The position numbers were made by a program, and so were the translations under genes. Positions 33,268 to 41,495 of a DNA stretch of 64,000 bases are shown here, piece by piece. Source of the stretch: Candidatus Shapirobacteria bacterium. GTDB taxonomy: Bacteria > Patescibacteriota > Microgenomatia > UBA12405. A model generated the notes under the pieces. The model ran no database searches and was not told the origin of the DNA. It saw only the letters and a list, made by a program, of their open reading frames with translations. The stretch lies in contig DPKG01000014.1 in NCBI GenBank assembly GCA_003542615.1, forward strand, positions 8,826 to 72,825, given 5' to 3'. Position 1 is the stretch's first letter. Every line of letters begins with the position of its first letter.

Positions 33268-33752
33268 GGAAATTCCTTTAGAAATTGGGACTGGACCCAA
33301 CCAAGTTGGTTGCCGTCCAGATCAAGTTGATACCAACCGTCCTGTTTTAGGCGATAAAAATAAATAGTATCGTAAAAAATATTATTGATGATTTTACTTG
33401 AAGCCAGAGGTTTTTCGTAGACATCAATTTTTTGCCATTGAGGTGAATTAATTTTAACCATGCCACCAAGAAGAGAGGAACTAAGGGTCGGAGTGGGAGA
33501 ACCGTTGGAATTGGCGGAAGTATTTGGGTTATTTAGACTGGAAGCCATGTCTTTTCGAAGGTTAATCAGTTCCCGAAGAATAATTTCAGTTTGGGAATTA
33601 GCATTTAGAGGAGTGGGGGTAATAAGTTCTGACGGAGGAGGTGTTATGTTGGTGGAAGGAGGAAGTGGTTGATTGTGGTCGATGAGAAACTTGTCGGTAA
33701 GAATGGTGGTTAAAACCACAAGGGCGATGGTTTGGAGTTTGGAAAGTTCCAT
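33264..33752 (-). CDS. Membrane-anchored SH3-domain protein (162 aa)
   Basis: One N-terminal hydrophobic segment (about 6-20) is followed by a Pro/Thr/Asn/Ser linker and a C-terminal bacterial SH3-like domain (about 100-162: VYEKPLASSKIINNI..., LDLDGNQLGWVQSQFL). The C-terminal domain resembles those of the 930-aa surface protein. It should sit outside the membrane and bind wall material or protein. The ATG is 6 nt after TAAAAT (33764-33759). It overlaps the Tat-signal gene by 4 nt. Confidence 0.65.
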   Translation of the reverse strand: MELSKLQTIALVVLTTILTDKFLIDHNQPLPPSTNITPPPSELITPTPLNANSQTEIILRELINLRKDMASSLNNPNTSANSNGSPTPTLSSSLLGGMVKINSPQWQKIDVYEKPLASSKIINNIFYDTIYFYRLKQDGWYQLDLDGNQLGWVQSQFLKEFP

Positions 33753-33779
33753 AGTTAAATTTTACGGTTTTATATTGGC

Positions 33780-33807
33780 TTGTCAAAAGTAAGTTGTCGA
33801 ATATAAT
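33780..33807 (+). promoter_or_regulatory. Promoter fixing the start of the glycoside-hydrolase-like gene
   Basis: TTGTCA (33780-33785), 16-bp spacer, TATAAT (33802-33807). The GTG at 33815 is 7 nt further on. The longer frame beginning with TTG at 33794 lies inside this promoter. Confidence 0.6.
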
Positions 33808-33814
33808 TCTAGAT

Positions 33815-35008
33815 GTGGAATTTTGGAAATTTGGAAAGAAAAAAATACAAATAACCGAAGGGGGAGTAATTTTGGAGAAAATAAGAAAATTGGCTTTTGG
33901 GCCGGGATCTGAGCTGAGCGGAACATTTTTCCCAAAAAAGGAAACATGGGAGGCGGTACAGGTGTTAAAAAAAATGGGTAAGTGGAGAGGTGGAAGTGAA
34001 AATGATTGGATAAAACAGCAAAAAATTATAGAGGAGAACCTGTCGACTTTGGCTGAGGCGGGGTTTAAAAGTTTGAGGTTGGTATTGATGCCTGATGAAC
34101 TGATTGGGGAAGGAGGGGTTTATAACTGGAAACCGGTAGAAAAAATTCTGGATTTGATGGTCAAATATAGAATCAGGGCGGATTGGTGTACCGGACCGAT
34201 TGATTATCCCTACAATCCAGGAATAAGATTGCCAAAAGAAGTGAAAAATATATTAAGTCAGGAAATAAAAGAGACAGGAAGAAATCAAATTAAGATTTCG
34301 ATGGGAATAGACCGATGGATGCCGAAATCAAGTGAGGCCATCAGAGAATTCGGATTAAATTTTTTTGAGGCGTTTTTGAAAAGGTACGGAAAGGACAAAC
34401 GGATTGGGAAATTTTACATCGGTAATGAATGGCCGGATCTGCACGGAATTGAGGGGACGAAGGTGATGGCAAATATTTCAAAAGATTTTATGGAGGAGTT
34501 AATTAAAAGAGGACAAAAATTGACGGACAAAAAAATTGCCTTGAATACCAATATTCATCCCAGCAACTTGAGACGTTTAAGAAAAACTTTCAATCCCCTG
34601 TTTGAAATTCTAAGAGATCAGGGAGTATTGGGGATTGATACTTATCCGACAAGAGAAGGGAAAATAAGAGAAATGATTTATAAAAGAAGTGTAAAGAGAG
34701 TAAAAAGAGAGTTTTGGAAACAAGAGATAGAATTAACGGAGTATCAGGCAGAATTGTATGATGATGATATTTCGGGAAAGTCGTGGGCTGAGATAATGGA
34801 AAAATATAAAAAAAGAGTGGTGGAATTTTATCAGGAGGTGTTTTTTAAAAAGTTGGAGACTTATGCGGTGGCGGGACAAATTAAAAGAGTGGGAATGTGG
34901 GGAATACCGCTTTTATTGACAGCAAAAAGAATGGGGTATGATTTTCCCTTGGAGATGATGAAAACAATAAGCGAGACAATGGCAAAAAGAGGCGGAAAGG
35001 ATAAGTAA
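33815..35008 (+). CDS. Glycoside-hydrolase-like TIM-barrel protein (clan GH-A type)
   Basis: 397 aa, cytoplasmic by sequence. Strand-helix alternation fits a (beta/alpha)8 barrel. KFYIGNEWPD has the Asn-Glu pair of the acid/base residue on strand 4, GIDTYPT fits strand 6, and WKQEIELTEYQAE offers a candidate nucleophile Glu on strand 7. These are the key landmarks of clan GH-A (GH5, GH39 and relatives), which hydrolyse beta-glycosidic bonds. The substrate is unknown. GTG 33815 was chosen from the promoter position. Confidence 0.65.
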   Translation: MEFWKFGKKKIQITEGGVILEKIRKLAFGPGSELSGTFFPKKETWEAVQVLKKMGKWRGGSENDWIKQQKIIEENLSTLAEAGFKSLRLVLMPDELIGEGGVYNWKPVEKILDLMVKYRIRADWCTGPIDYPYNPGIRLPKEVKNILSQEIKETGRNQIKISMGIDRWMPKSSEAIREFGLNFFEAFLKRYGKDKRIGKFYIGNEWPDLHGIEGTKVMANISKDFMEELIKRGQKLTDKKIALNTNIHPSNLRRLRKTFNPLFEILRDQGVLGIDTYPTREGKIREMIYKRSVKRVKREFWKQEIELTEYQAELYDDDISGKSWAEIMEKYKKRVVEFYQEVFFKKLETYAVAGQIKRVGMWGIPLLLTAKRMGYDFPLEMMKTISETMAKRGGKDK

Positions 35009-35017
35009 AATTATTTT

Positions 35018-36001
35018 TTATATGTCTATGTGGGAACGGAAAAATTCCAGATCGCGGTTTAAGGCTTGGCTCCAGTGGCGGGAAAGATTGTGGTCGTCGT
35101 TTTGATAAGTATAAAAAATGACGAATTTGTTTTGGTCTTTGAGTTTTTGAACTAAATCCTGACCCCAGGAATAAGGAACGGATTCGTCAGTTGGACTATG
35201 GTGGATAATCAGGGGAATATTAATCTTATCTAAATGATCAATGGCGGCAAAATCAGAGGCGGGATATTGGCTTAATAGTTGATTTAGAGAGGATTGAAAA
35301 TCGGGTTGATCGGTGGGAACGGGTAGGCGGCGATTTCGAAAATAAGTGACATTTTTGGGAAAATCTGTAACGGCAGGTGCCCAAAGAGAAATAGCCTTAA
35401 TTTGGGGTGAATTTTGAGTTACTAAAAGACTGACTTCAGCTCCCATGGAGTGGCCATACATAAAAATGTTTCTGATATCGGATTGCGGTAGAGTGCCGAG
35501 GCCGGCGATAAGATTGAGGACATCAATGGCATAGTTTGAACGGGAGAGAAATCTGTCGGCTTCTCCCTGGGAATTGGCATGGCCACGAAAATCAGGTTTG
35601 AGAACTAGAAATCCGGAGGAAGCATAATAGGCGGAGGTGTTGACATAAGATCGACTGGTGGAAAATTGTGATGGGGGAATATAGCCGTGGTTGACAATGA
35701 TAATAGGAAAACCTGAGGGAGGGGGATTGTCGGTAGGAAGATTCATGAGAGCATAAAGCTTTAAATTTTGAGAATAATAGGAAACCAGATAGGAGGTATA
35801 TCGTGAATGACGGGAAAGAATTTTTTCGGTAGTGATGATGGTATTTGGGTCAATAAAGGAAGAAAGGTTGGAAACAGCGAGAGGGTGGAGAGCGGGGGTG
35901 GGAGTGGGGAGGGCTAATTGTTGGAGAGAAGGTGAAAATTTTTTAAAAATGAAAAAAAGAATAAGGGCGGTGATTAAAATTAAAGGAAACAGTTTTTTCA
36001 T
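35018..36001 (-). CDS. Secreted alpha/beta hydrolase (dienelactone hydrolase/peptidase S9-like)
   Basis: An N-terminal hydrophobic anchor (about 3-20) leads to a hydrolase domain. IIIVNHGYIPP is the oxyanion strand, PDFRGHANSQGEAD the lid region, and MYGHSMGAE the GxSxG nucleophile. HHSPTDESVP holds the Asp and QNDDHNLS the His. The complete triad and PTDESVP context are typical of the S9-like esterase/peptidase group. It probably acts outside the membrane. It converges with the barrel-protein gene 9 nt away. Confidence 0.82.
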   Translation of the reverse strand: MKKLFPLILITALILFFIFKKFSPSLQQLALPTPTPALHPLAVSNLSSFIDPNTIITTEKILSRHSRYTSYLVSYYSQNLKLYALMNLPTDNPPPSGFPIIIVNHGYIPPSQFSTSRSYVNTSAYYASSGFLVLKPDFRGHANSQGEADRFLSRSNYAIDVLNLIAGLGTLPQSDIRNIFMYGHSMGAEVSLLVTQNSPQIKAISLWAPAVTDFPKNVTYFRNRRLPVPTDQPDFQSSLNQLLSQYPASDFAAIDHLDKINIPLIIHHSPTDESVPYSWGQDLVQKLKDQNKFVIFYTYQNDDHNLSRHWSQALNRDLEFFRSHIDI

Positions 36002-36066
36002 AACGAATATTATATTTTAGTATATTATTGTGTTGTTTTTGGTAATAATGCTAGAATAAGTTAATT

Positions 36067-36528
36067 ATGAAAAAAGAAAAAACTCAAATCCCCTCTTCCT
36101 TGGATGAATTAGAAGGTTTGTTAAATGAATATTTTGGTATAAAGGCACCACAATTGCCGGAAAATGTAAAAGAGATTTTGGTGAAATTCGGACCTTATAT
36201 TACTTTGGCTATTTTGTTTTTTAGTCTTCCTTTTATTTTGGGAGTGTTGGGATTGGGAGCGGTGATGTCACCATTTGCAATGATGGGTGGAGCAAGATTA
36301 GGGGCAGGATATATGCTTGGAATTTTGGTAGCGGTGGTGAGTTTGGTGTTGGAAATTGTGGCTTTACCGGGATTATTTAAAAGAGAGATAAAAAGCTGGA
36401 GAATGTTGTTTTGGGTATCGTTGGTGACAGCGGTCGGGGCGATATTCAGATTTGATTTGGGAGCTTTGGTGGTGGGTTCGATAGTGTCTTGGTACTTTTT
36501 GTTTCAAATCAGATCTTACTATAAATAG
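36067..36528 (+). CDS. Four-helix membrane protein, unknown
   Basis: A 35-residue soluble N-terminus with LDELEGLLNEYFGI precedes four helices containing many Gly and Ala (GLGAVMSPFAMMGGARLGAG). Similar small proteins are frequent in this group but I know no role. The promoter TTGTGT-N18-TAGAAT (36028-36057) ends 9 nt before the ATG. A HAD phosphatase gene follows after 14 nt, probably co-transcribed. Confidence 0.6.
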   Translation: MKKEKTQIPSSLDELEGLLNEYFGIKAPQLPENVKEILVKFGPYITLAILFFSLPFILGVLGLGAVMSPFAMMGGARLGAGYMLGILVAVVSLVLEIVALPGLFKREIKSWRMLFWVSLVTAVGAIFRFDLGALVVGSIVSWYFLFQIRSYYK

Positions 36529-36542
36529 AGTTATAATGGTGG

Positions 36543-37346
36543 ATGTCAGAAAAAGTCAGGTATTTTGAGGGATATTTGAGTCCGGTGGAGGAAGAATTGG
36601 CGTTTGTGGAGAGATGCCGAGTTAATGGGGTCAAGCAAATTATTTTGGACTGGGACGATACAATTGGGAAGACAGTAGGAATTTTTAAAAAGCAGATGGA
36701 TAGATGTTATGATTTTTTGGCTGAAAGAGCGCCAATTTTGAGTAGAGAAGAATGGAGGGAGAGAATAGTATTTCATAATAATAATTCTTTTGAAACCCAT
36801 GGAGTAAATCCAATAAGGTGGTCAGTAGTAATGGATTTAGTGCAGAGAGAAACAGGATTGGATAAAAAAAATACCAGGGGTGCAGTAAAAATTTTGGGGC
36901 ATATTTATAAAACCAGACAGGAATTTTTACCGGGAGCAGAGGAGGGGTTGCAGTTTTTGGTGAAAACAGGAATGCCAATCGGTATTGGTACACACGCGAA
37001 TTGGGATTGGACAAGATTTAAATATAATTGTTTAAAGATGCACAGATATGTACCTTGGGATGATGTTTATATATTTGATGAAAATGGGCATAAAACTCCG
37101 AAAGAATGGGATAAAGGAATTAGGAAATATTTTAAGGTAAGACCAGAAAGATGTATGCTGGTTGGAGACAGTCCAAGGTCAGATATTAATCCGGCTATCG
37201 AAATCGGGGTCAGGGCGGAGAACTGTGTGTGGATTACCGGAAACGGAACGGAATTGTGGTCGATACATCAACAGGCGGTACCAGCGGAAGTGAGAAGGAT
37301 GTCAAATATAAACGGACTGCGAAATTTGGGAAGAGAAGTAATTTAG
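36543..37346 (+). CDS. HAD-superfamily phosphatase-like hydrolase
   Basis: 267 aa. LDWDDTIGKT is HAD motif I (DxDxT: the nucleophile Asp and acid/base Asp), GIGTHANWD supplies the motif II Thr, HKTPKEW the motif III Lys and VGDSPRSDINPA motif IV. All catalytic residues are present. A helical cap lies between motifs I and II. The substrate is not predictable. A strong terminator follows at once. Confidence 0.82.
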   Translation: MSEKVRYFEGYLSPVEEELAFVERCRVNGVKQIILDWDDTIGKTVGIFKKQMDRCYDFLAERAPILSREEWRERIVFHNNNSFETHGVNPIRWSVVMDLVQRETGLDKKNTRGAVKILGHIYKTRQEFLPGAEEGLQFLVKTGMPIGIGTHANWDWTRFKYNCLKMHRYVPWDDVYIFDENGHKTPKEWDKGIRKYFKVRPERCMLVGDSPRSDINPAIEIGVRAENCVWITGNGTELWSIHQQAVPAEVRRMSNINGLRNLGREVI

Positions 37347-37350
37347 CATA

Positions 37351-37386
37351 AAAATAGCCCCGATATAAAACCGGAGCTATTTTTTT
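37351..37386. terminator. Bidirectional rho-independent terminator
   Basis: AAAATAGC-CCCG and CCGGAGCTATTTT pair around an AT-rich loop, with a T run on the plus strand and a T-rich flank on the minus strand. It lies between the convergent HAD and secreted-protein genes and serves both. Confidence 0.8.
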
Positions 37387-37398
37387 AGAAGCTAAAGT

Positions 37399-37767
37399 TT
37401 AGTTGGAAGAACGGTAACCCATTCCCCGACCCTGACCTTTGCCCTGACCCTGACCCATGCCATACTTAGTTTTGAATTCATTAAGTTTGGTATAGTCCCC
37501 TTTTTCGGCGTCCAAATGAGCGGCGGCGAATTCGGAGAAGTTGTCGGCATTAACAAAACGAGTAGCACCACGACCATCCATGAGATCTGCCCATGATTGA
37601 TAGTTTTTATTTTGAAAAGCTTGCAACATTGAATCATGGCGTTCTTCAGTGTAGTTGGGACCCTTGACAGCCGGGTCGCCCTGATAGGCAAGAACAGGAG
37701 TAAATGATTTAACAGCAACTAAGCCTAGAGTAAGGGCGGCTAACCCTAAAACGATATTGGTTTTCAT
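37399..37767 (-). CDS. Secreted small protein with Gly/Gln-rich basic tail
   Basis: A signal peptide (1-27, ending PVLA-Y) leads to a short helical domain (about 40-100: ERHDSMLQAFQNKNYQSWADLM) and a tail of GQGQGKGQGRGMGYR. The domain pattern (helices with a conserved W-A-x-L-M segment) is common in secreted proteins of these bacteria. No function known. It lies downstream of an ECF sigma factor and its partner, so it may be one of their targets. Confidence 0.62.
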   Translation of the reverse strand: MKTNIVLGLAALTLGLVAVKSFTPVLAYQGDPAVKGPNYTEERHDSMLQAFQNKNYQSWADLMDGRGATRFVNADNFSEFAAAHLDAEKGDYTKLNEFKTKYGMGQGQGKGQGRGMGYRSSN

Positions 37768-37850
37768 ATTTTTTTTAATTATTAATTTGTAGATAGTTTC
37801 CGGATGAGCTATCTAGTATTAATACAGCGGCAAGATACCATTTCTTTCAT

Positions 37851-38501
37851 TTATCTAAAACCCCAGGGTCGGATTTCATTTACTTTGAAACTATCGGAGG
37901 ATAATTGCTGACCAATCAATTTAATTTCAAGACCGACAGTGAGGGAAGCCCAACCACGAATAAGAGGTTGGTCGTGGGTGATAGTCCAGGTTTTGCCGTT
38001 AAAATCGAGGAGAGTAAATTGATTTGCGGTGTCGAGGCTGATAATTTTGCCGGAAAGATAGCCTGATGAGGGATCTGACCAAACCTGCTGTTTGAGAGGG
38101 GCCAGAGAGCGATATATTTTGAAACGATGAGCCAGATAATTATCGGTGAGAGGAGCGGCATTGAGCTGGTGAAAAATCAGACCAATAGTTGCACCAAAAA
38201 ATAAAATTGAAATAATTAGAATTTTGGGGTCAAGGCGGTAAGATTTTTTGGTATGACGAAGAAAGTAAGTGGTAACTAATACAAAGAAAAAGGCAGTAAT
38301 AGACCAAAAGTAAGGGGTAAATTCGGGATTCTGAATCATATAAACTGAAAGTGAGAGACCGAGGGCGAAAACCAGAAGTGAAAGGAGGGCAAGGGTCCAA
38401 AAAAAGATATTCCGACTCAAAAAGTGCCAACGGGGAGTTGGTTTGAGGTGTTGTTGCTGAATGGTTTTTAGCGCTTTTTGGCTAATACTGGTTTTGGTCA
38501 T
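37851..38501 (-). CDS. Membrane protein co-encoded with ECF sigma factor (possible regulator)
   Basis: 216 aa: a cytoplasmic N-terminus (about 30), three membrane helices (31-53, 64-82, 93-111) and an extracytoplasmic beta domain of about 90 residues that looks OB-like (SGKIISLDTANQFTLLDFNGKTWTI, in shorter parts). The gene overlaps the sigma-factor gene by 20 nt. By position it could be an anti-sigma factor, though no zinc-binding anti-sigma motif (HxxxCxxC) is present. Confidence 0.55.
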   Translation of the reverse strand: MTKTSISQKALKTIQQQHLKPTPRWHFLSRNIFFWTLALLSLLVFALGLSLSVYMIQNPEFTPYFWSITAFFFVLVTTYFLRHTKKSYRLDPKILIISILFFGATIGLIFHQLNAAPLTDNYLAHRFKIYRSLAPLKQQVWSDPSSGYLSGKIISLDTANQFTLLDFNGKTWTITHDQPLIRGWASLTVGLEIKLIGQQLSSDSFKVNEIRPWGFR

Positions 38502-39060
38502 AGATTGTTTTAAATTGTTTTTTGGCCCGATTAATAAGGGTAGCGACGGTACCCATGGGCTTTTGTAAAATGTGACTAATTTCTTTATAATCTTTGTCCT
38601 GTAAGAATTTTAAGACAAGAACCTGTTGATATTCCGGTTTAAGTTGAGCTAAGATCAACCGGATGTAGTCCTGAAATTGGGAATCCTGAGTTTGTTTTTC
38701 GATGTCGGTGTCACTAACTAACCAATTGGTAATTTCACTATAATCATCATCGATGTTTAAGGTCTGGGTCTTTTTTGATTTTTTGAGGAAGTTGACGGAT
38801 TGATTGTGGACGATACGATATATCCAGGAAGAAAATTTAAAGTCAAAATCAAAATCATTTAGGTTTTGATAAGCCTTGACAAAAGAATTTTGAATAATAT
38901 CGTCGATATCTGATTGAGATAAAAAAGTCAGATGGTGGACATAGGCGGCCAGTTGTTTTTCGTAACGTGACATAAGGCAATAATAATAATTACTGTCGTC
39001 AAGAGAAAGACGGACCAATTGATGATCGTCTAGAGATTGACAAAGTTTTGGATCAAACAT
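38482..39060 (-). CDS. ECF-type RNA polymerase sigma factor
   Basis: 192 aa with region 2 (DIIQNSFVKAYQNL, then FKFSSWIYRIVHN) and region 4 (LKPEYQQVLVLKFLQDKDYKEIS followed by the recognition helix GTVATLINRAKKQF). A linker of about 45 acidic residues joins them; regions 1 and 3 are absent. It should direct RNA polymerase to a small regulon in response to an envelope signal. It is co-encoded with the membrane protein downstream. Confidence 0.88.
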   Translation of the reverse strand: MFDPKLCQSLDDHQLVRLSLDDSNYYYCLMSRYEKQLAAYVHHLTFLSQSDIDDIIQNSFVKAYQNLNDFDFDFKFSSWIYRIVHNQSVNFLKKSKKTQTLNIDDDYSEITNWLVSDTDIEKQTQDSQFQDYIRLILAQLKPEYQQVLVLKFLQDKDYKEISHILQKPMGTVATLINRAKKQFKTIYDQNQY

Positions 39061-39125
39061 AGAGAGATATCTTTAATTATTACAAAAATTTCGGCAATTT
39101 TCTTTCAGTTTGATAGAATAGCGGC

Positions 39126-39644
39126 ATGAAATTGTTGATTCACGCTTGTTGTGCGGATTGTGTGTTGAAATTTTTGGAATCAAAAAGTGAGAAAAAATGG
39201 GAGGAGATGGCGGTGTATTATTACAATCCAAACATTCAGCCCCGATCGGAATATTTGAGCAGACTAAAGGCAATACAAAAAGTTTTGGAAAATAAAGAGG
39301 TGAAATTGATTATTCCGGATTGGAGTCCAAGAGAATATTTTGAGGTGGTTAAAACAGAAAAAGGGAGATGTGTAAAGTGTTGGAATTTGAGGTTGGGAAA
39401 AACGGCAGAATATGCAAAAAAGAACGGGTTTGAATATTTTTCGTCGACTTTGGTGACTTCACAATATCAAAATAGAAAAATGATAGAGGTGATTGCCGAT
39501 AAGTTGGCAGCAGAAAAGGAAGTGAAGTTTTTTGTACCAAAAAAAGTATGTTGTGATCTTAAAACGGCAGGTTTTTATAAACAATTTTATTGCGGGTGTG
39601 TGTATTCGCTGAGGGAGCGGTTTGAGGAAAAATATAAAAAATAA
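39126..39644 (+). CDS. queH: Epoxyqueuosine reductase QueH
   Basis: 172 aa. HACCADC near the N-terminus, RCVKCWNLRL in the middle, KVCCD and FYCGCVYS near the end make up the cysteine set of QueH, the non-cobalamin enzyme for the last step of queuosine synthesis in tRNA. YYNPNIQPRSEY is another family signature. No other queuosine genes are in the window, so precursor salvage or a distant locus is likely. ATG 39126 is 6 nt after TAGAAT (39114-39119). Confidence 0.9.
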   Translation: MKLLIHACCADCVLKFLESKSEKKWEEMAVYYYNPNIQPRSEYLSRLKAIQKVLENKEVKLIIPDWSPREYFEVVKTEKGRCVKCWNLRLGKTAEYAKKNGFEYFSSTLVTSQYQNRKMIEVIADKLAAEKEVKFFVPKKVCCDLKTAGFYKQFYCGCVYSLRERFEEKYKK

Positions 39645-39646
39645 GT

Positions 39647-40588
39647 TCAGTTTGGGGGGTTGGCTACCTGATTGAGACGCTCTTCTATAGCCGGATCGAG
39701 CTTGGCATAATGCAACTCTTTGGCTTCGTACATATTTTTGTCGGCACGGGTGAAAGTGTCCCAAAGATCTCTGTCTTTGGACGGATCGTAAAGGGCAAAA
39801 CCAAGAGAAATACTAACTTCGGGAAGATTGGGGTTTTCCAGATTGTTTTGGTCAATGGCTTCCTGAAGACGTTTTTTGACAATATCCATATTTTCGGGAA
39901 GAATTTCGAGCAGGGCAGTAAATTCATCACCGCCGATACGGGAAGGGATATCCTCTTCTCTTAAGACTTTTTTTAAAATCTCGGCGACTCTTTTGAGGTG
40001 AATATCGCCTTTAGCATGGCCTATTTCATTGCCATTTTCGTCGACCTCGTCATTAATAACTTTTAGTCCGTCAACATCTAAATAGACGGCGGTCAGAGGA
40101 GGGATTGTTTGCTCGGGATGGGATCGGGATAAACGATTGTGCTGAGCCAAACGAAGGGATATTTGTTCCATAAAATAGGCGCGATTGTGAAGTCCAGTAA
40201 GAGGGTCTTTGTTTTGCTGAGTGGTGTCGAATTCCTGACAGGTATAGCCGAGACAATTTCCCTGGGGGTCAAAAACGGCTTTGATATTTCGGGTATACCA
40301 AATTAAGTTTTCATTATCGTCGGGCTTTTCGGAATGGTCGTGTTGAATAATGGGGTTGTCGGGGGTTAATTGAGTGTAAACATTTTTGAGATCTTTTGGA
40401 TCGTATGGACCGTGGATATTGAAGATATTAGGTTTTGTAAAAATTTCTTGAAAACCATCGTTTTTTGATAAAATATTGCCTTTTGGGTCGGCAAAACAAG
40501 TCGGGTACGGAAGCATGTTGAGGATTTCTTTCGTGAGTAAGGGCGTTTTTTGGATTTCGATTGGAGGGGTTTCAAGAAAAGCATCCAT
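39647..40588 (-). CDS. PAS-GGDEF diguanylate cyclase
   Basis: 313 aa: an N-terminal PAS-like sensor (about 18-125) and a GGDEF domain (about 130-300) with RIGGDEF intact. The inhibitory I-site RxxD (REED) lies five residues before it. It should make cyclic di-GMP and be feedback-inhibited by it. It is soluble, so it senses a cytoplasmic cue. The insert DENGNEIGHAKGD lies where the substrate-binding DxDxFKxxND-like segment is expected. It converges with queH with 2 nt between. Confidence 0.87.
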   Translation of the reverse strand: MDAFLETPPIEIQKTPLLTKEILNMLPYPTCFADPKGNILSKNDGFQEIFTKPNIFNIHGPYDPKDLKNVYTQLTPDNPIIQHDHSEKPDDNENLIWYTRNIKAVFDPQGNCLGYTCQEFDTTQQNKDPLTGLHNRAYFMEQISLRLAQHNRLSRSHPEQTIPPLTAVYLDVDGLKVINDEVDENGNEIGHAKGDIHLKRVAEILKKVLREEDIPSRIGGDEFTALLEILPENMDIVKKRLQEAIDQNNLENPNLPEVSISLGFALYDPSKDRDLWDTFTRADKNMYEAKELHYAKLDPAIEERLNQVANPPN

Positions 40589-40680
40589 AGATAAGTATGA
40601 TTATATAGGAAAATTATATCTAGAAAAACATGTAAGAATTTTAAGCTGATTACTACACAAATAGTAGATGGAGGTATATA

Positions 40681-40869
40681 GTGATAGGTCATATGAATAA
40701 AAACCAAATATTTTTGGTGATTGGCGGAGTATTTTTAATATCTTTGATATGGTCAAGAGAAATAGTTTTAAATTACACCGGTGATTTGAGTAAAATTTTA
40801 GGGTTGGGGGCTTTGGTAATAGGATATTTTTTGAAGCGAGTGACCGATCGGGTTTTTATAAATAAATGA
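40681..40869 (+). CDS. Small two-helix membrane protein (62 aa)
   Basis: Two hydrophobic segments, unrecognised. The GTG at 40681 is supported by a real Shine-Dalgarno, GGAGG at 40670-40674, 6 nt upstream, one of few in this window; ATG 40693 is an alternative. It leads a four-gene set with the DUF4342 protein and a helicase. Confidence 0.5.
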   Translation: MIGHMNKNQIFLVIGGVFLISLIWSREIVLNYTGDLSKILGLGALVIGYFLKRVTDRVFINK

Positions 40870-40882
40870 GGTAAAATAAATT

Positions 40883-41122
40883 ATGACAACAAAAAAAGAC
40901 ACTTTTGAAGTAAAAGGGGAAGATTTAATCGCCAAGGTAAAGGAACTGATAAATGAAGGAAATGTCCGCCAGATTTCGATTATCGATAAAAACGGAAAAA
41001 CAATAGTGATATTACCTTTGACTTTGGGAGTGGTGGGGGCAGTGTTGGTGCCGGTATTGGCGGCAGTGGGGGCGATAGCGGCTTTGGTAACGGAATGCAC
41101 CATAAAAGTTGAGAGAAAATAA
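40883..41122 (+). CDS. DUF4342 protein
   Basis: 79 aa. A helical N-terminus (EVKGEDLIAKVKELINEGN), a strand pair (ISIIDKNGKTIVILPL) and a hydrophobic Gly/Ala/Val helix match the DUF4342 family. Its N-terminal part resembles UBA-like helices. Function unknown; probably membrane-associated. Confidence 0.72.
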   Translation: MTTKKDTFEVKGEDLIAKVKELINEGNVRQISIIDKNGKTIVILPLTLGVVGAVLVPVLAAVGAIAALVTECTIKVERK

Positions 41123-41142
41123 TAAAAATATGGAAGGATGAA

Positions 41143-41484
41143 ATGATTAATTTAATTGAAAAAGGGAAATATAAATTAATTGAAACGAAAGGGCAAGTGA
41201 AGATTTTGTATCTGGGGAAAAAACAATTTGCCTGGGTGTGGGTGGAGGAGATTGGAGAAATATTGGTGAGTTCGTATACAGAGCATGAAACCGATCAATT
41301 GTTGGCGGTGGGAAAATATGAAATATATGAGGTAGAAAATGAGCCTAAGCTAGCGGATTTAATGCATTTAGAATTGGAGGTGGGGGAAGGATTACGACAG
41401 GGATATTTATTGCTGACCGGGTTGCCGGATGAGGAAAAGAAAAGAGCCAGAATAATTCCGACGAAAGAATTGGTGATCAGGTAG
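41143..41484 (+). CDS. Hypothetical small protein (113 aa)
   Basis: Beta-rich first half (KYKLIETKGQVKILYLG, FAWVWVEEIGEILV) and a helical, basic second half. No family recognised and no signal peptide. The ribosome-binding site is GGAAGGATG at 41131-41139. It ends two nt before the possible TTG start of the helicase gene, so the two are probably translated together. Confidence 0.55.
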   Translation: MINLIEKGKYKLIETKGQVKILYLGKKQFAWVWVEEIGEILVSSYTEHETDQLLAVGKYEIYEVENEPKLADLMHLELEVGEGLRQGYLLLTGLPDEEKKRARIIPTKELVIR

Positions 41485-41495
41485 AATTGGGAGTG

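Noticed and set aside
33794..33814. TTG start for the glycoside-hydrolase-like gene
   Set aside because: It lies between the -35 and -10 boxes of the gene's promoter.
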